DNA of 64,000 nucleotides, taken from contig NZ_QLMA01000005.1 in the NCBI RefSeq assembly GCF_003259435.1, positions 62,001 to 126,000 of the forward strand. Direction: 5' to 3'. Origin of the DNA: Chitinophaga dinghuensis (GTDB lineage: Bacteria > Bacteroidota > Bacteroidia > Chitinophagales > Chitinophagaceae). Position numbers and translations under genes: made by a program. The notes beneath the pieces are model-generated. The model was given only the letters and a program-made list of their open reading frames with translations. It ran no database searches and had not been told where the DNA came from. Positions 37,534 through 47,800 of this stretch are shown one piece after another (the stretch's first letter is position 1; every line of letters begins with the position of its first letter).

Positions 37534-39240
37534 ATGTTGATCATGAAATTGTTTAGTCGAGAGGCAGCAGTCGTGGCCGGTTGTGTAGCTCTGATGACTG
37601 CGTTTAGTACCAAAACCATTGCACAATCCAAAACCCCAGTACCCAGAAACTGGCATCTGTTATCCTATGACACGGACAGTGTTTATGGTACCGCTACTGA
37701 AAAAGCCTACAAAGAACTGCTGAAAGGCAAAAAAAGCACCCCAGTTATTGTTGCCGTGATTGATTCCGGCATTGATACCACGCACGAGGATCTGAAGCCC
37801 GTGTTATGGACCAATCACCGCGAAATACCCAACAATGGCAAAGATGACGACGGCAATGGTTACATCGATGATATTCATGGATGGAACTTCCTTGGCGGTA
37901 AAAATGGTACCAGCCTGAAAGAAGATTCCGATGAAGCTACCCGTGAATACTATCGCTACAAACAGAAATATATCAATCCGGATTCTGCTCTGGCAAAGGA
38001 TTCTAAAGAATATGCCACCTGGCTGAAATTACAGGCGAAAGTAGAGAAGCCAGCTACCCAGTACAAGATGTCTTATAAGACGATGTCTAAGCTGGCGGAT
38101 AACCTCTCCAAGTGCGAAACTATCCTGAAGAATTATCTTCACCAGGACAACTTCACACTCGGTCAGCTGGACAGTATCCAAACTACCAATCAGGATGTAC
38201 TGCTGGCACGTAATTTCATCTCCCGACTCCTGAAAAGTGCCGGCGATGAGATGCCAGACTCTTTCAATGAATTCAAATCAGAATTTGACGAATACCTGAA
38301 CGAACTGAAACGCAAGGCAGAAAGTACAGAAATACTGCCGAATGCAAACAGGGAGAAGATTGTAGGCGATAACTACAACGATATCAACGACCGCAACTAT
38401 GGTAACAATGATGTGATGGGTACTTTCTCCTTCCATGGCACCCACGTATCAGGTATTATTGGCGCAGTACGCGATAATCAAACCGGTATCGAAGGAATTG
38501 CAGACAATGTACGTATCATGGCGGTGAAGGCCGTTCCTGATGGAGATGAGCGCGATAAAGACGTTGCCCTGGCGATCCGCTATGCCGTGGATAATGGCGC
38601 TCAGATCATCAATATGAGCTTTGGTAAGCCTTATTCCCCACATAAAGACTGGGTGGACGATGCCGTGAAATATGCAGAACAGAAAGGCGTACTGCTGGTA
38701 CATGCCGCAGGTAACGATGGCGAAAACAACGACTCCGTTCCTAACTACCCTAATCCAAATTACCTCAGTGGTGGCAGAGCTACCAACTTTATCACTGTAG
38801 GCGCTATCGGTAGTGGAAGAGGCAAGGATAAAGTAGCTAATTTCTCCAATTACGGTAAGCACGAAGTAGACCTCTTCGCCCCTGGCGTACAGATCTATTC
38901 CACCATCCCTGGCGGTAACAAATATGGCGCGGCGAGCGGCACCAGTATGGCGTCTCCTGTTGTAGCCGGCGTTGCAGCCCTGGTGTTGTCTTACTACCCT
39001 GACCTCAGCGCAGCACAACTGAAATATGTACTCGAAAAAAGCGCTACTCCCCTTCCGGATGGTACTACCATCGTGAATAAACCAGGTACCGATGATCAGG
39101 AAGTAAATTTCTCTGACCTGTCTGTTTCCGGAGGCATTGTAAACGCTTACGATGCGCTGAAATTGGCCGCTACCATTAAAGGCGATCGTTTACAGCCGAA
39201 AAAGAATAAAGCTAAAATGAAGCCTGTCAGAAAGAACTAA
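37534..39240 (+). CDS. Secreted S8 family serine protease (subtilase)
   Basis: This 568-residue protein has a signal peptide (AAVVAGCVALMTAFSTKTIA). The subtilisin triad is Asp in VIDSGID (D77), His in FHGTHVSG (about H304) and Ser in SGTSMASP (about S471). About 200 mostly helical and charged residues lie between the Asp and His, much more than in subtilisin, as in several Bacteroidota subtilases. There is no T9SS sorting domain; the end is a basic tail (KKNKAKMKPVRKN), so periplasmic location is likely. An ATG at 37543 is an alternative start. Confidence 0.93.
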   Translation: MLIMKLFSREAAVVAGCVALMTAFSTKTIAQSKTPVPRNWHLLSYDTDSVYGTATEKAYKELLKGKKSTPVIVAVIDSGIDTTHEDLKPVLWTNHREIPNNGKDDDGNGYIDDIHGWNFLGGKNGTSLKEDSDEATREYYRYKQKYINPDSALAKDSKEYATWLKLQAKVEKPATQYKMSYKTMSKLADNLSKCETILKNYLHQDNFTLGQLDSIQTTNQDVLLARNFISRLLKSAGDEMPDSFNEFKSEFDEYLNELKRKAESTEILPNANREKIVGDNYNDINDRNYGNNDVMGTFSFHGTHVSGIIGAVRDNQTGIEGIADNVRIMAVKAVPDGDERDKDVALAIRYAVDNGAQIINMSFGKPYSPHKDWVDDAVKYAEQKGVLLVHAAGNDGENNDSVPNYPNPNYLSGGRATNFITVGAIGSGRGKDKVANFSNYGKHEVDLFAPGVQIYSTIPGGNKYGAASGTSMASPVVAGVAALVLSYYPDLSAAQLKYVLEKSATPLPDGTTIVNKPGTDDQEVNFSDLSVSGGIVNAYDALKLAATIKGDRLQPKKNKAKMKPVRKN

Positions 39241-39273
39241 AACGTGTCTGACTAAAAATATCAGCAACTTATC

Positions 39274-39312
39274 AAAAAGGGCTTGACGTTTGTACAACGT
39301 CAAGCCCTTTTT
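39274..39312. terminator. Bidirectional terminator after the subtilase gene
   Basis: A perfect 17-bp stem (AAAAAGGGCTTGACGTT / AACGTCAAGCCCTTTTT) with loop TGTAC serves the subtilase gene and perhaps the converging DUF4870 gene. Confidence 0.92.
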
Positions 39313-39373
39313 AATTGCTTTGTCCAAACTAACTGGAACGACGGACCGTCTTCTTATGATTTCTGCTGAATGA

Positions 39374-39790
39374 TTATCTCACCAACCGAATGGCAAACGG
39401 ATAACGGTAATTCTCTCCTTTGCTGGCACTGACGGCCGCAATAATGGAAAAAATAATATTGGCAAGTCCTAGCAATCCATAAAGGCCCATCCATCCGACA
39501 ACATTGAATCCTGCCGTTGGAAATCCAATCATGGAGCTTCCCAACATCAGGATGCCAGTGGTGACGAAGCCAATAATAATGAATACTAATGCCAACAGAC
39601 TGATCGTAATTTGGAAATTCAGCGCTTCCTTACCTTGCTGCTCCACAAACGTTGAATCATTACGTTTTATAAGCCACAAAATGAGCACGAGCACAACATT
39701 ACCTGCCCAGCCCCATTTGAGGAAAATAAATGCGATTATACCAGCTAAATGTAAAATGGTAGCCCAGGTTCTTTCATCTCTTTGGTTCAT
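39374..39790 (-). CDS. DUF4870 family membrane protein
   Basis: This 138-residue protein begins RTWATILHLAGIIAFIF and has FVEQQGKEALNFQITISL, the DUF4870 (Tic20-like) signature, with three to four membrane segments. Function is not known. It stands alone between a terminator and rnpB. Confidence 0.88.
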   Translation of the reverse strand: MNQRDERTWATILHLAGIIAFIFLKWGWAGNVVLVLILWLIKRNDSTFVEQQGKEALNFQITISLLALVFIIIGFVTTGILMLGSSMIGFPTAGFNVVGWMGLYGLLGLANIIFSIIAAVSASKGENYRYPFAIRLVR

Positions 39791-39866
39791 GGGGTAATTT
39801 TTTAGAGAGAAAATGAAGTTAAGGTCTTATCCTGAAATTTGCAATACACTAAAATAAAAGAAAAAC

Positions 39867-40233
39867 TACAAACCTGTAAGCCGGATTCTGTGAACTCCAG
39901 CAAGCTGGAGAACTGCTACCATTTATCTACGATGATGCTCACACATCACCTGTATCTGCCTACCCTCGGTCATCGGACGAGCAGCCCTCAATCGACCGTA
40001 TACATGGCATTTCAGCACGCAAGGTTTACCCGCATAAACAGTTACCTGCCTACACCGTGGGCTCTTACCCCACATTTTCACCCTTACCTGTACCGGAGCA
40101 CAGGCGGTCATTTTCTGTGGCACTTGCTGTACTATTCAGAAAATAGTCCCACCCGTTAGGTGGTGCATTGCTCTATGCTGTCCAGACTTTCCTTCTTCCT
40201 GCTCAAGTCAGGAAGACGATAGCACGGTTTGTA
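39867..40233 (-). ncRNA. rnpB: RNase P RNA, class A
   Basis: On the minus strand the region starts with ACAAACCGTGCTATCGTC, has the universal GGAAAGTCTGGAC block near the 5' end, and GAGGGCTGCTCGTCCGATGA with a GAGGGTAGG block. It ends with CAGAATCCGGCTTACAGG and a tail that pairs with the 5' end (ACAAACC/GGTTTGT). Length of about 367 nt fits class A. It is the catalytic RNA that matures the 5' ends of tRNAs. ORFs drawn through it are not real. Confidence 0.96.
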
Positions 40234-40242
40234 GTTAGAACG

Positions 40243-40250
40243 CAAAGATA
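40243..40250 (-). promoter_or_regulatory. -7 promoter element of rnpB
   Basis: TATCTTTG on the minus strand is a perfect TAnnTTTG element about 10 nt before the expected RNA 5' end. The upstream TTTG element is not obvious. Confidence 0.7.
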
Positions 40251-40348
40251 AGGAATTTCCTTCGGAAACCATTAACAGAAAAGGGATTGCTGACTTTGAT
40301 TGTCGCAATCCCTCTCCTGTATTGAAATCCGTTATATATCTTTTTTCT

Positions 40349-41422
40349 TTATCTGAAATTTATCTCCGTTGCGCCATAGCCATAACGGGCATGGTATTGA
40401 TTCACAAAGTTCGCTACCTCCGGCGTCTGACGCAGGATATTATGAATTTCATCTTTCAGCTTACCTTTCCCAACACCATGAATAACAATCAGATGATGTT
40501 GTTTATGGGAGATAGCCAGGTCCAGGTAGCGCTGGAATGCATTCAACTGAATGGCCAGGATGGCGATATTGCTCAGACCTTTCCAGTTTTTCTCCAGCTT
40601 TTCAATGTGCAGATCCACTTCATGTTTAGGTTCCAGCGTGGTTTCTGGCTGCAGCTGAATTTTGCTCAGCAAACTGGCCATAGTACCAGATCCTATTTTT
40701 GCGACATCTGGCTTCTTCCCTTTTACAGCAGCTGCAGGCGTTTCCTGAACAGGAGGTAATACCGGCTGCTCTTCTGCTTTGGTAGGGAATTTCTCAAACA
40801 AAGGAACCGTTAATGTAGCTTCAGCTTTGGTTCTTAACTCTTCCAGTTGTACAAACAGTTGTTTGGCTTTGAGCTTCCATGTTTTCTTCACAGAAGACGC
40901 CAGTTCCGGCTGCGCATCTTTCAGCACGAATGTAAATTCGAATCTTGGGTTATCGTTCAAAGATTCAAACAACAGATCTGTCAGGTAGAAATGGTTGTAA
41001 GGATGGATTTCATTCTTAATTTCCAGATCCAGCTGATTATTCAGCCATACCTGAAAATAGAATCGCATGGCATGCGGAGTATCATTAAACAGATGGAATT
41101 TCATCAGCTTTACTGTTTCATCAAAACCATCATGATGATAAACAGGCAGTACTGAAATGAACATACCTTTATCTGTTTTCAGATCTTCATACTTGCTGCG
41201 GTTCACTTTGATCTCATCTCCGGGAATCAGCTTGGGCTTGGGTTTCACCAATTTCTCCTTTGTGAAGCGATGAAAGTAAGGAAAATCAATCTGATCCAGG
41301 TATACTGGAAAAGAGGTTCCTTTTACATCAATCATCACCATATTATCATTCACAATTTCCACTACAGTTCCTTCTTCTTTGGAACTTAACAGCAGAACTT
41401 TATCTCCGATTTCGTATTTCAT
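40349..41422 (-). CDS. DUF2027 domain protein with C-terminal Smr domain
   Basis: This 357-residue protein starts MKYEIGDKVLLLSSKEEGTV, a beta-rich DUF2027 region, and ends in an Smr domain with VDLHIEKLEK and VIHGVGKGKLKDEIHNIL. Smr domains, best known from MutS2, act as nucleases on DNA or RNA; the HGxGxG loop is intact. A low-complexity Pro/Glu-rich linker joins the two parts. No MutS ATPase domain is present. Role in Bacteroidota is not established. Confidence 0.9.
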   Translation of the reverse strand: MKYEIGDKVLLLSSKEEGTVVEIVNDNMVMIDVKGTSFPVYLDQIDFPYFHRFTKEKLVKPKPKLIPGDEIKVNRSKYEDLKTDKGMFISVLPVYHHDGFDETVKLMKFHLFNDTPHAMRFYFQVWLNNQLDLEIKNEIHPYNHFYLTDLLFESLNDNPRFEFTFVLKDAQPELASSVKKTWKLKAKQLFVQLEELRTKAEATLTVPLFEKFPTKAEEQPVLPPVQETPAAAVKGKKPDVAKIGSGTMASLLSKIQLQPETTLEPKHEVDLHIEKLEKNWKGLSNIAILAIQLNAFQRYLDLAISHKQHHLIVIHGVGKGKLKDEIHNILRQTPEVANFVNQYHARYGYGATEINFR

Positions 41423-41438
41423 AATTGCATTCTTGCTG

Positions 41439-41446
41439 CAAAGCTA
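41439..41446 (-). promoter_or_regulatory. -7 promoter element of the Smr gene
   Basis: TAGCTTTG on the minus strand, a perfect TAnnTTTG match 17 nt before the start codon, implies a very short 5' leader. Confidence 0.6.
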
Positions 41447-41604
41447 AAATTTTTCCGGCAAAGAAAAGAGGAAGGATATAAAAGGTATGTGCGGGCAGAC
41501 GCCTGCAAAAGAAAGGAACAATACAGTTACAGAAAAAATAGCAGGAGGAATCTCCTGAAAGAACAGGGTTAACAAACCCGCCTAACGTGTATGCCTGTAT
41601 GAAA

Positions 41605-42090
41605 TCAGGCTTCTTTGTCCTTGACGCCGGCAGTATAATGACGGCTATGCTTCTTTTCCGGATGACGGCGCATGTAGTCATCTACTGAAATGGGGCCGCT
41701 TCCTTCTACAAGAAACAAGGCAAGCAGTAACAGCACAAGGAGTGAAAGGCCTAATACTGGATAAACCTGAAACAAACCTGTTCGTGAGTGCACAAATAAT
41801 AAGGCGCCCAAAAGTACGGGTAAGTTCAACAGTGCGGCAAGACGGGTATACAGTCCCATTGTAATGAATAACCCACCTACAAAGTGGGCAAACACAATGT
41901 AGTGAGCGATACCAAATGATACTGCTGTCAATGTAGGATTTTCATTGATAATTGCATCCAATGCGTCCCTGTTCATGACGAATAAAACTCCTACATACAT
42001 CAGAAAACATCCCAGCGCCATTCTGACGACACTGAGCCATTTGGGATGATGCGCATCACCCCATTTTTCGATTCTTTGTAGCGTGTTCAT
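41605..42090 (-). CDS. DoxX family membrane protein
   Basis: This 161-residue protein has four membrane segments and the DoxX-like pattern (RMALGCFLMYVGVLF, HFVGGLFITMGLYTRLAALL, PVLLGALLFVH). DoxX proteins are linked to redox and sulfur-stress functions in some bacteria, but the job of this one is unknown. The 182 nt between it and the Smr gene hold only small hairpins. Confidence 0.85.
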   Translation of the reverse strand: MNTLQRIEKWGDAHHPKWLSVVRMALGCFLMYVGVLFVMNRDALDAIINENPTLTAVSFGIAHYIVFAHFVGGLFITMGLYTRLAALLNLPVLLGALLFVHSRTGLFQVYPVLGLSLLVLLLLALFLVEGSGPISVDDYMRRHPEKKHSRHYTAGVKDKEA

Positions 42091-42138
42091 AAAATCAGAT
42101 TTTATGGATCAAAGAGCTACAATTAAGTTACGAAAAAT

Positions 42139-43767
42139 TTATTGTTTTTTCAATTTACTGTGATGATAACTGTACATAAAATAAATAGCGAGGCCTGCCA
42201 AAAGCCAGATACTGAATACGATCCAGTTTTTCAGACCGATTTCTGTCATCAGGTAAAAGCAGCTTAAAAGTCCCAGAACGGGAATAGCGGAGAATCTACG
42301 TACACATGCCAGCAGAATGGTGACAATAGCCACTACTGCAAAGAGCATGAACGGAATATTATGCTTCCAGACTTCCCAGCCACCGTTGAATGTCAACCGG
42401 TCCAGGATATCCCCGCCGAAGAAATACAACAACACGATTACCACTGGAGGCACAATAATCCGGCTGTTGATATACGGGAGACGGAATCGCTTTTCTGCCG
42501 TTTTTTCCTGTGGGGGCAGCATTAATACGCCGCCACAAACGAGAATAAAGGCAAACAAGGTACCGATACTGGTCAGATCTGTTACGATGGTCAGGTTCAG
42601 GAATAACGCCGGTACGCCCACAATTATACCGGTGATGATGGTGGCGAAAGAAGGCGTTTTAAAGCGTTTATGAATGGTGCTGAATTTCTTTGGCAGCAAT
42701 CCGTCTCTACTCATACTCATCCAGATACGCGGCTGTCCGATCTGGAACACCAGCAATACGCTGGTAGTAGCCACTACTGCGCTCACAGAGATAAGATAAC
42801 TGATCCATGGCATGTTTACTTTATCAAACACAAAAGCCAGCGGATCGGCCACTTTCAGCTCCGTGAAAGGCACCATACCGGTGAGAATAAAGGAAATGAG
42901 GATGTATAAAACGGTACAAATAATCAGGGAATAAATCATACCCTTAGGCAAATCTCTCTGAGGGTTCGCACATTCTTCTGCGGTTGTACTTACTGCATCA
43001 AAGCCTATATAAGCAAAGAACACGGCAGAAACGCCCTGCAATACGCCAGAGAAACCATTTGGCATAAACGGATGCCAGTTTTCCTCCTTCACAAAGAAAG
43101 CGCCCACGGCAATCACAAAAAGAATAACGGCAATCTTCAAACCTACCATCAGATTGGCGGTACGTTTACTTTCCTGGATACCTACATAAGCCAGGTAAGT
43201 CACCAATATAACAATGATAAATGCCGGCAGATTCAGAATAATCGGTAACCCAAAAATATGAGGGGCAGCAGCCATCAATTCCGGTGGCGCACTATCATAA
43301 TTGTTGGTAAGCCAATCCGGGAATCCAATCCCAAGGCCATTCAGGAGGTTATTAAAATATCCGCCCCAGGAAATAGCTACGGCAATATTACCGATGGCAT
43401 ATTCCAGGATCAGCGACCACCCGATTACCCAGGCAGCCAGTTCACCGAATGTAACGTAGGAATAAGTATATGCAGAGCCGGAAACTGGTACTCTGGAGGC
43501 AAATTCCGCATAACAGAGCGCAGAAAAGCCACAGGTAACAGCTGTGATAATAAAAAGAATGGAAACGGCAGGACCTCCATGAAAAGCGGCTTCCCCGATG
43601 GTAGAAAAGATACCGGCGCCAATTACGGCTGCAATACCCATCGCGGTGAGATCCTTCACTTTCAGGACCTTATGCATTCCACCTGCTTCGTGTCCGTCTG
43701 ACAAACCGGCGTTGGCGTCTTTTAAAATGGTTGCGAGCGACTTTTTACGAAACAGCGAATTGGACAT
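42139..43767 (-). CDS. APC-family amino acid permease, cationic amino acid transporter-like
   Basis: This 542-residue protein has twelve or more membrane segments. VKDLTAMGIAAVIGAGIFSTIG is the first unwound helix of the APC fold. SGSAYTYSYVTFGELAAWVIGWSLILEY and VFFAYIGFDAVSTTAEECANPQRDLPKG follow, a set typical of the CAT/YfnA subgroup. It probably imports amino acids by proton symport. Lysine as substrate would fit the degradation genes at 32858-37009, but that is only a guess. Confidence 0.93.
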   Translation of the reverse strand: MSNSLFRKKSLATILKDANAGLSDGHEAGGMHKVLKVKDLTAMGIAAVIGAGIFSTIGEAAFHGGPAVSILFIITAVTCGFSALCYAEFASRVPVSGSAYTYSYVTFGELAAWVIGWSLILEYAIGNIAVAISWGGYFNNLLNGLGIGFPDWLTNNYDSAPPELMAAAPHIFGLPIILNLPAFIIVILVTYLAYVGIQESKRTANLMVGLKIAVILFVIAVGAFFVKEENWHPFMPNGFSGVLQGVSAVFFAYIGFDAVSTTAEECANPQRDLPKGMIYSLIICTVLYILISFILTGMVPFTELKVADPLAFVFDKVNMPWISYLISVSAVVATTSVLLVFQIGQPRIWMSMSRDGLLPKKFSTIHKRFKTPSFATIITGIIVGVPALFLNLTIVTDLTSIGTLFAFILVCGGVLMLPPQEKTAEKRFRLPYINSRIIVPPVVIVLLYFFGGDILDRLTFNGGWEVWKHNIPFMLFAVVAIVTILLACVRRFSAIPVLGLLSCFYLMTEIGLKNWIVFSIWLLAGLAIYFMYSYHHSKLKKQ

Positions 43768-43838
43768 CGGCGTGGATTATTACAGTTTTGGGCGCGAATA
43801 TATGGGAAAAAGTTATAAAAAATAATTTACAGTAAATT

Positions 43839-43868
43839 AAAAAATCCGGGACTATGCCCGGATTTTTT
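43839..43868 (-). terminator. Terminator downstream of the polyprenyl synthase operon
   Basis: AAAAAATCCGGG pairs with CCCGGATTTTTT around ACTATG. On the minus strand it ends the bioD-to-polyprenyl synthase operon, 24 nt after the last stop, and insulates the permease. Confidence 0.9.
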
Positions 43869-43892
43869 CACTCCAAATTATATTTCAACAGA

Positions 43893-44864
43893 TTATTGCT
43901 GACGATTCAGCAGAAAATCTGCCAGATCTCGCAGTGGTTGTTTGCGACTAGTCAATACGGCGATATCGTCCAGATTTTTGAAAGCCATCTGGGTAAAGCG
44001 CTCCTTTTCTTTCTCTGCCCATTCATCCACTTTACAATCGCGGAACAGTTGCAACACACGGGCAACCTTATCTTCCGGATTAGATGCCAGCAATGCCTTT
44101 AGTTCCGCTTTCTGAGCAGGATTGCACAGCTCAAAGGCTTTCAGCAGCAGGAAGGTCTTTTTATTGGCCAGAATATCTCCGCCCTGCTGTTTTCCGAATT
44201 TTTCAGGATCTCCGAAGGCATCCAGGAAATCGTCCTGGATTTGGAAGGCAATGCCTACGTTCTTACCGAAAGCATACAAGTGCCCCTGGTTTCCTTCGCT
44301 GCCACCGCCGATGATCGCTCCCATCTGAAGGCTCGCCGCCAGCAGTACAGAGGTTTTCAGCCCAATCATATTCACATAGGAATCGTAGTCTACCGCTTCC
44401 GGCTCCAGTAATTCGAAATCCATATCCAGTTGCTGCCCTTCACATACCTCGATAGCGGCTTTATTGAATACAGATACCAGTTTCTTCTGGTATTTCGCGT
44501 GTACTTTATTCAACCGCTCATAAACGTTGATCAGCATCACATCTCCGGAGAGAATGGCTGCCGTTTCGCCGTAGACCATATGAACAGTAGGATTGCCCCT
44601 GCGGATAGGGGCTTTATCCATAATATCGTCGTGTATCAGGGTAAAATTATGGAAGAGTTCTACCGCACTGCCGGCGTGAAATGCATCCTGATGCAGCTCA
44701 TCGAACAGTTCATTACCCATCAGGCAAAGCACAGGTCGGATACGTTTACCTCCTATTTCCAGAATATGTCTGGCGGCATCATAAAGCCGGTTAGGTTGCT
44801 CCGGGAATTGCAGCTGATCGAAATGTTTACTGAACTGTCCTGTTAACTCTTTAAATGATTGCAT
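43893..44864 (-). CDS. Polyprenyl (isoprenyl) diphosphate synthase
   Basis: This 323-residue enzyme condenses isoprenyl diphosphates. The first Asp-rich motif is LIHDDIMDKAPIRRGNPTVH (DDIMD at 79-83), the second is QIQDDFLDAFG, and GGKRIRPVLCL lies upstream. A small-residue pattern before the first motif gives no reliable chain length, so it could be farnesyl/geranylgeranyl or a longer-chain enzyme. It is the last gene of the bioD operon, 18 nt after rnr. Confidence 0.93.
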   Translation of the reverse strand: MQSFKELTGQFSKHFDQLQFPEQPNRLYDAARHILEIGGKRIRPVLCLMGNELFDELHQDAFHAGSAVELFHNFTLIHDDIMDKAPIRRGNPTVHMVYGETAAILSGDVMLINVYERLNKVHAKYQKKLVSVFNKAAIEVCEGQQLDMDFELLEPEAVDYDSYVNMIGLKTSVLLAASLQMGAIIGGGSEGNQGHLYAFGKNVGIAFQIQDDFLDAFGDPEKFGKQQGGDILANKKTFLLLKAFELCNPAQKAELKALLASNPEDKVARVLQLFRDCKVDEWAEKEKERFTQMAFKNLDDIAVLTSRKQPLRDLADFLLNRQQ

Positions 44865-44882
44865 TGCTGATATACGTTAAAA

Positions 44883-47800
44883 TTATTTCTTCTTCTTTAC
44901 GGTATTGCCTTTCTTGCCAGTTGCTTTTTTCGCAGCAGCCTTCTTTGGAGCAGCCTTTTTAGGAGCTACTTTCGAAGTAGTTGCCTTTTTAGGAACAGCT
45001 TTTTTAGGAGCCGGTTTAGCAGCAGCTTTCTTGGCAGCTACTTTTACGGCTACTGCTTTCTTAGGCGTAGCCTTTGTAGTTGCAGCCTTTTTTACTGTTG
45101 TCGCGGCCTTCTTTTTAGGCGCAGCTGCTTTTTTGTTTGCTGGCGCGACAACCGTCTTTTTAGCTGGAACGGCTTTCTTAGCAGCGACTTTTTTATTCGC
45201 TGGCTTCGAAACTACCGCTTTTTTTGCGGCGGCTTTCTTTGGCGCAGCTACTTTCTTGGTAGTCGTTGCAGCTTTCGTTGCTTTAGGCGCAACTTTTCCA
45301 GCGGCAACTTTCTTCGCAGGAGCCGGAGCCTCTGCTTTTTTCGCTTTGACCTTGGCTTTTGATGCCACCGCAGCTTGCTTCACTGCTGGTTTTACGGCAA
45401 CTGTTTTCTTAGTGCCTTTCGCCGCTTTCTTAGGAGCAGCAGCTTTCGAAGCGACTGGTATCTCCTTTACCACTGGCTTTTCTACCACTGCTTTCTTAGT
45501 ATCTTTCGCCACTTTCTTAGGAGCAGTAGCTTTTGGAGCGACTGGCGTCTGCTTCACCACTGGTTTTTCTACCACTGCCTTCTTAGTGTCTTTCGCCACT
45601 TTCTTAGAGGCAGCAGCTTTCGGAGCGACTGGCGTCTCCTTCACCACTGGTTTATCTTCTACCGCTTTTTTATTGCCTTTTGCTTTTTTCGGCGTAGCAG
45701 CAGGTTTCACGATACCGGTCAACCCATCTGTGGAAGCAGGAGCAACGGCAGTAGATGCGGGTTGTATATGCGGTTGTAAGTTTGCTGGTACTTCCGGAGG
45801 CGTAATAATACTTTCAGAAATAACTGGCAGATCTACCGGCGGCATATCGGCGCCATTTCCGATTTCTGTTTTCACCACCGGTTGTGGTATAAAGTTGCGT
45901 TGTTTGTCTTTTTTCTTTTTCTTCTTACCAGGATGTTGCTGCTGGTGCTGCACCACCTGTTTAGGCTGCTGCATGCGTGGCTGCATACTTGTTTGCAGTT
46001 CTTCTTCCAGCTCATAATCCAGTTGTCTTTTCGCCAAATTAGCCGCTACCACCCGGATTTCCACTTCCTGTCCAATGCGGAAACGGCGTCCACTGCTAGA
46101 ACCAACCAGCGCATATTCCGCCTCATTGAACACAAAATCTTCTTTCTTATTCAGGTTATGCACGCTTACCAGTCCTTCGCATTTGGTATCTACGGTTTCC
46201 ACCCAGAAGCCAAAATGTGCCACGCCACTGATGACACCCGTAAAGGTTTCACCAATGAACTGCTGCATGTATTCCACCTGCTTGTATTTGTTGGCCGCAC
46301 GTTCTGCTTCCATGGCCTTACGTTCCATTTCAGAGCAGTGTTTGCATTCTTTCTCCATCTGTTTATTTGGATGGATATCATTGGCCAGACATTCTGCCAG
46401 TACCCGATGTACCAATACATCCGGATATCGGCGGATAGGCGATGTGAAGTGGCAATAATCTTCAAACCCAAGACCGTAGTGCCCTACGTTATCTATCGTA
46501 TAAGCCGCTTTAGCCATAGTACGGATACCGAGGGTTTCCAGCACGTGCTGTTCCGGTTTTCCTTTCACCAGTTCCAGCATACGATTGAAGGATGACGCGA
46601 TGTTATCTGGAGAGCTCAGGTCAAACCGATAACCGAATTTGTTGGCGAAGGAAGCGAATACTTTCAGTTTTTCCGGATCAGGCGTATCATGCACCCGATA
46701 TGGGAATGGAACTGGCTGTTTGTTGACCTTGATTTTAGCCACATAAGCAGCCACTGTTCTGTTGGCCAGCAGCATCATTTCTTCAATCAGCTGGTGGGCT
46801 TCTTTGCTTTCTTTGATAACGATGCCAATAGGCTTGCCTGTTTCGTCCAGCTTGAAGCGTACTTCCTGGGAGCTAAAGTTAATAGCGCCTTTAGAGAAGC
46901 GGTCTTTACGGAGGGTTTGGGCAATTTTATTCAGCAACAGGATTTCCTGTTTATAAGGACCTTCCTGAGATTCTATAATGTCCTGTACATCTTCGTAGGT
47001 AAATCGATGAGCAGAGTGGATAACGGTTCTGCCTATCCAGTGTTGCTTCACCTCTCCTTTCTCGTTCATCTGGAAGATGGCAGAGAAAGTATATTTATCC
47101 TCATGTGGACGCAGGGAACAGAGTTCGTTGGAAATCTTTTCCGGCAGCATAGGTAATACGCGATCCGGCAGATATACTGAGTTAGCGCGTTTTTCTGCTT
47201 CTTTGTCCAGCTCTGTACCTGGCAGCACATAGTGACTTACGTCAGCGATGTGTACACCAATTTCGTACAGGCCATTTTTCAGCGGACGAATGGAGATGGC
47301 ATCATCGAAGTCTTTCGCATCCACCGGATCAATGGTGAAGGTGAGGATTTCGCGGCAATCTCTTCTTTTTCGTACTTCCGCTTCCGTTATAGTGTCTGGG
47401 ATGTGGTTTAGCTCTTCTAAGGCTTCCTTAGGGAAGTTCAGCGGGAATCCGGCTTCAATCAGGATTTCCTTCATGGCCAGATCGTTGGTATTGCTGGCAT
47501 CCAGGATTTCAACGATTTCGCCGACTGGTTTGCGGGATTTTTCGCCCCAGGCCACAATCTTCACAACGGCTTTATCGCCGGTACGGGCCTCTCCAAGGGA
47601 GTTGGCCGGAATATAGATATCCGGCATAAACATCCCTTTTTCAGGAATCAGGAAACCGAAGTTTTTGCTGACCTGAAGGGTGCCGGTGAATTCTGTTTTA
47701 CTTCGTTTAATGATGTCCGTTATAACGCCTTCCATACGGCTTCCGCTGCGGGCAGGCTTAATGATATCCACCAACACTTCGTCTTTGTCCAGTGCAGTAT

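Noticed and set aside
39839-40159. Plus-strand ORF of 106 codons
   Set aside because: It lies across the RNase P RNA gene, whose conserved blocks are clear on the other strand.
44905-46017. 370-codon plus-strand ORF opposite the RNase R tail
   Set aside because: It is the reverse strand of a Lys/Ala-rich low-complexity tail, which naturally gives a long open Ala/Phe/Val-rich frame.
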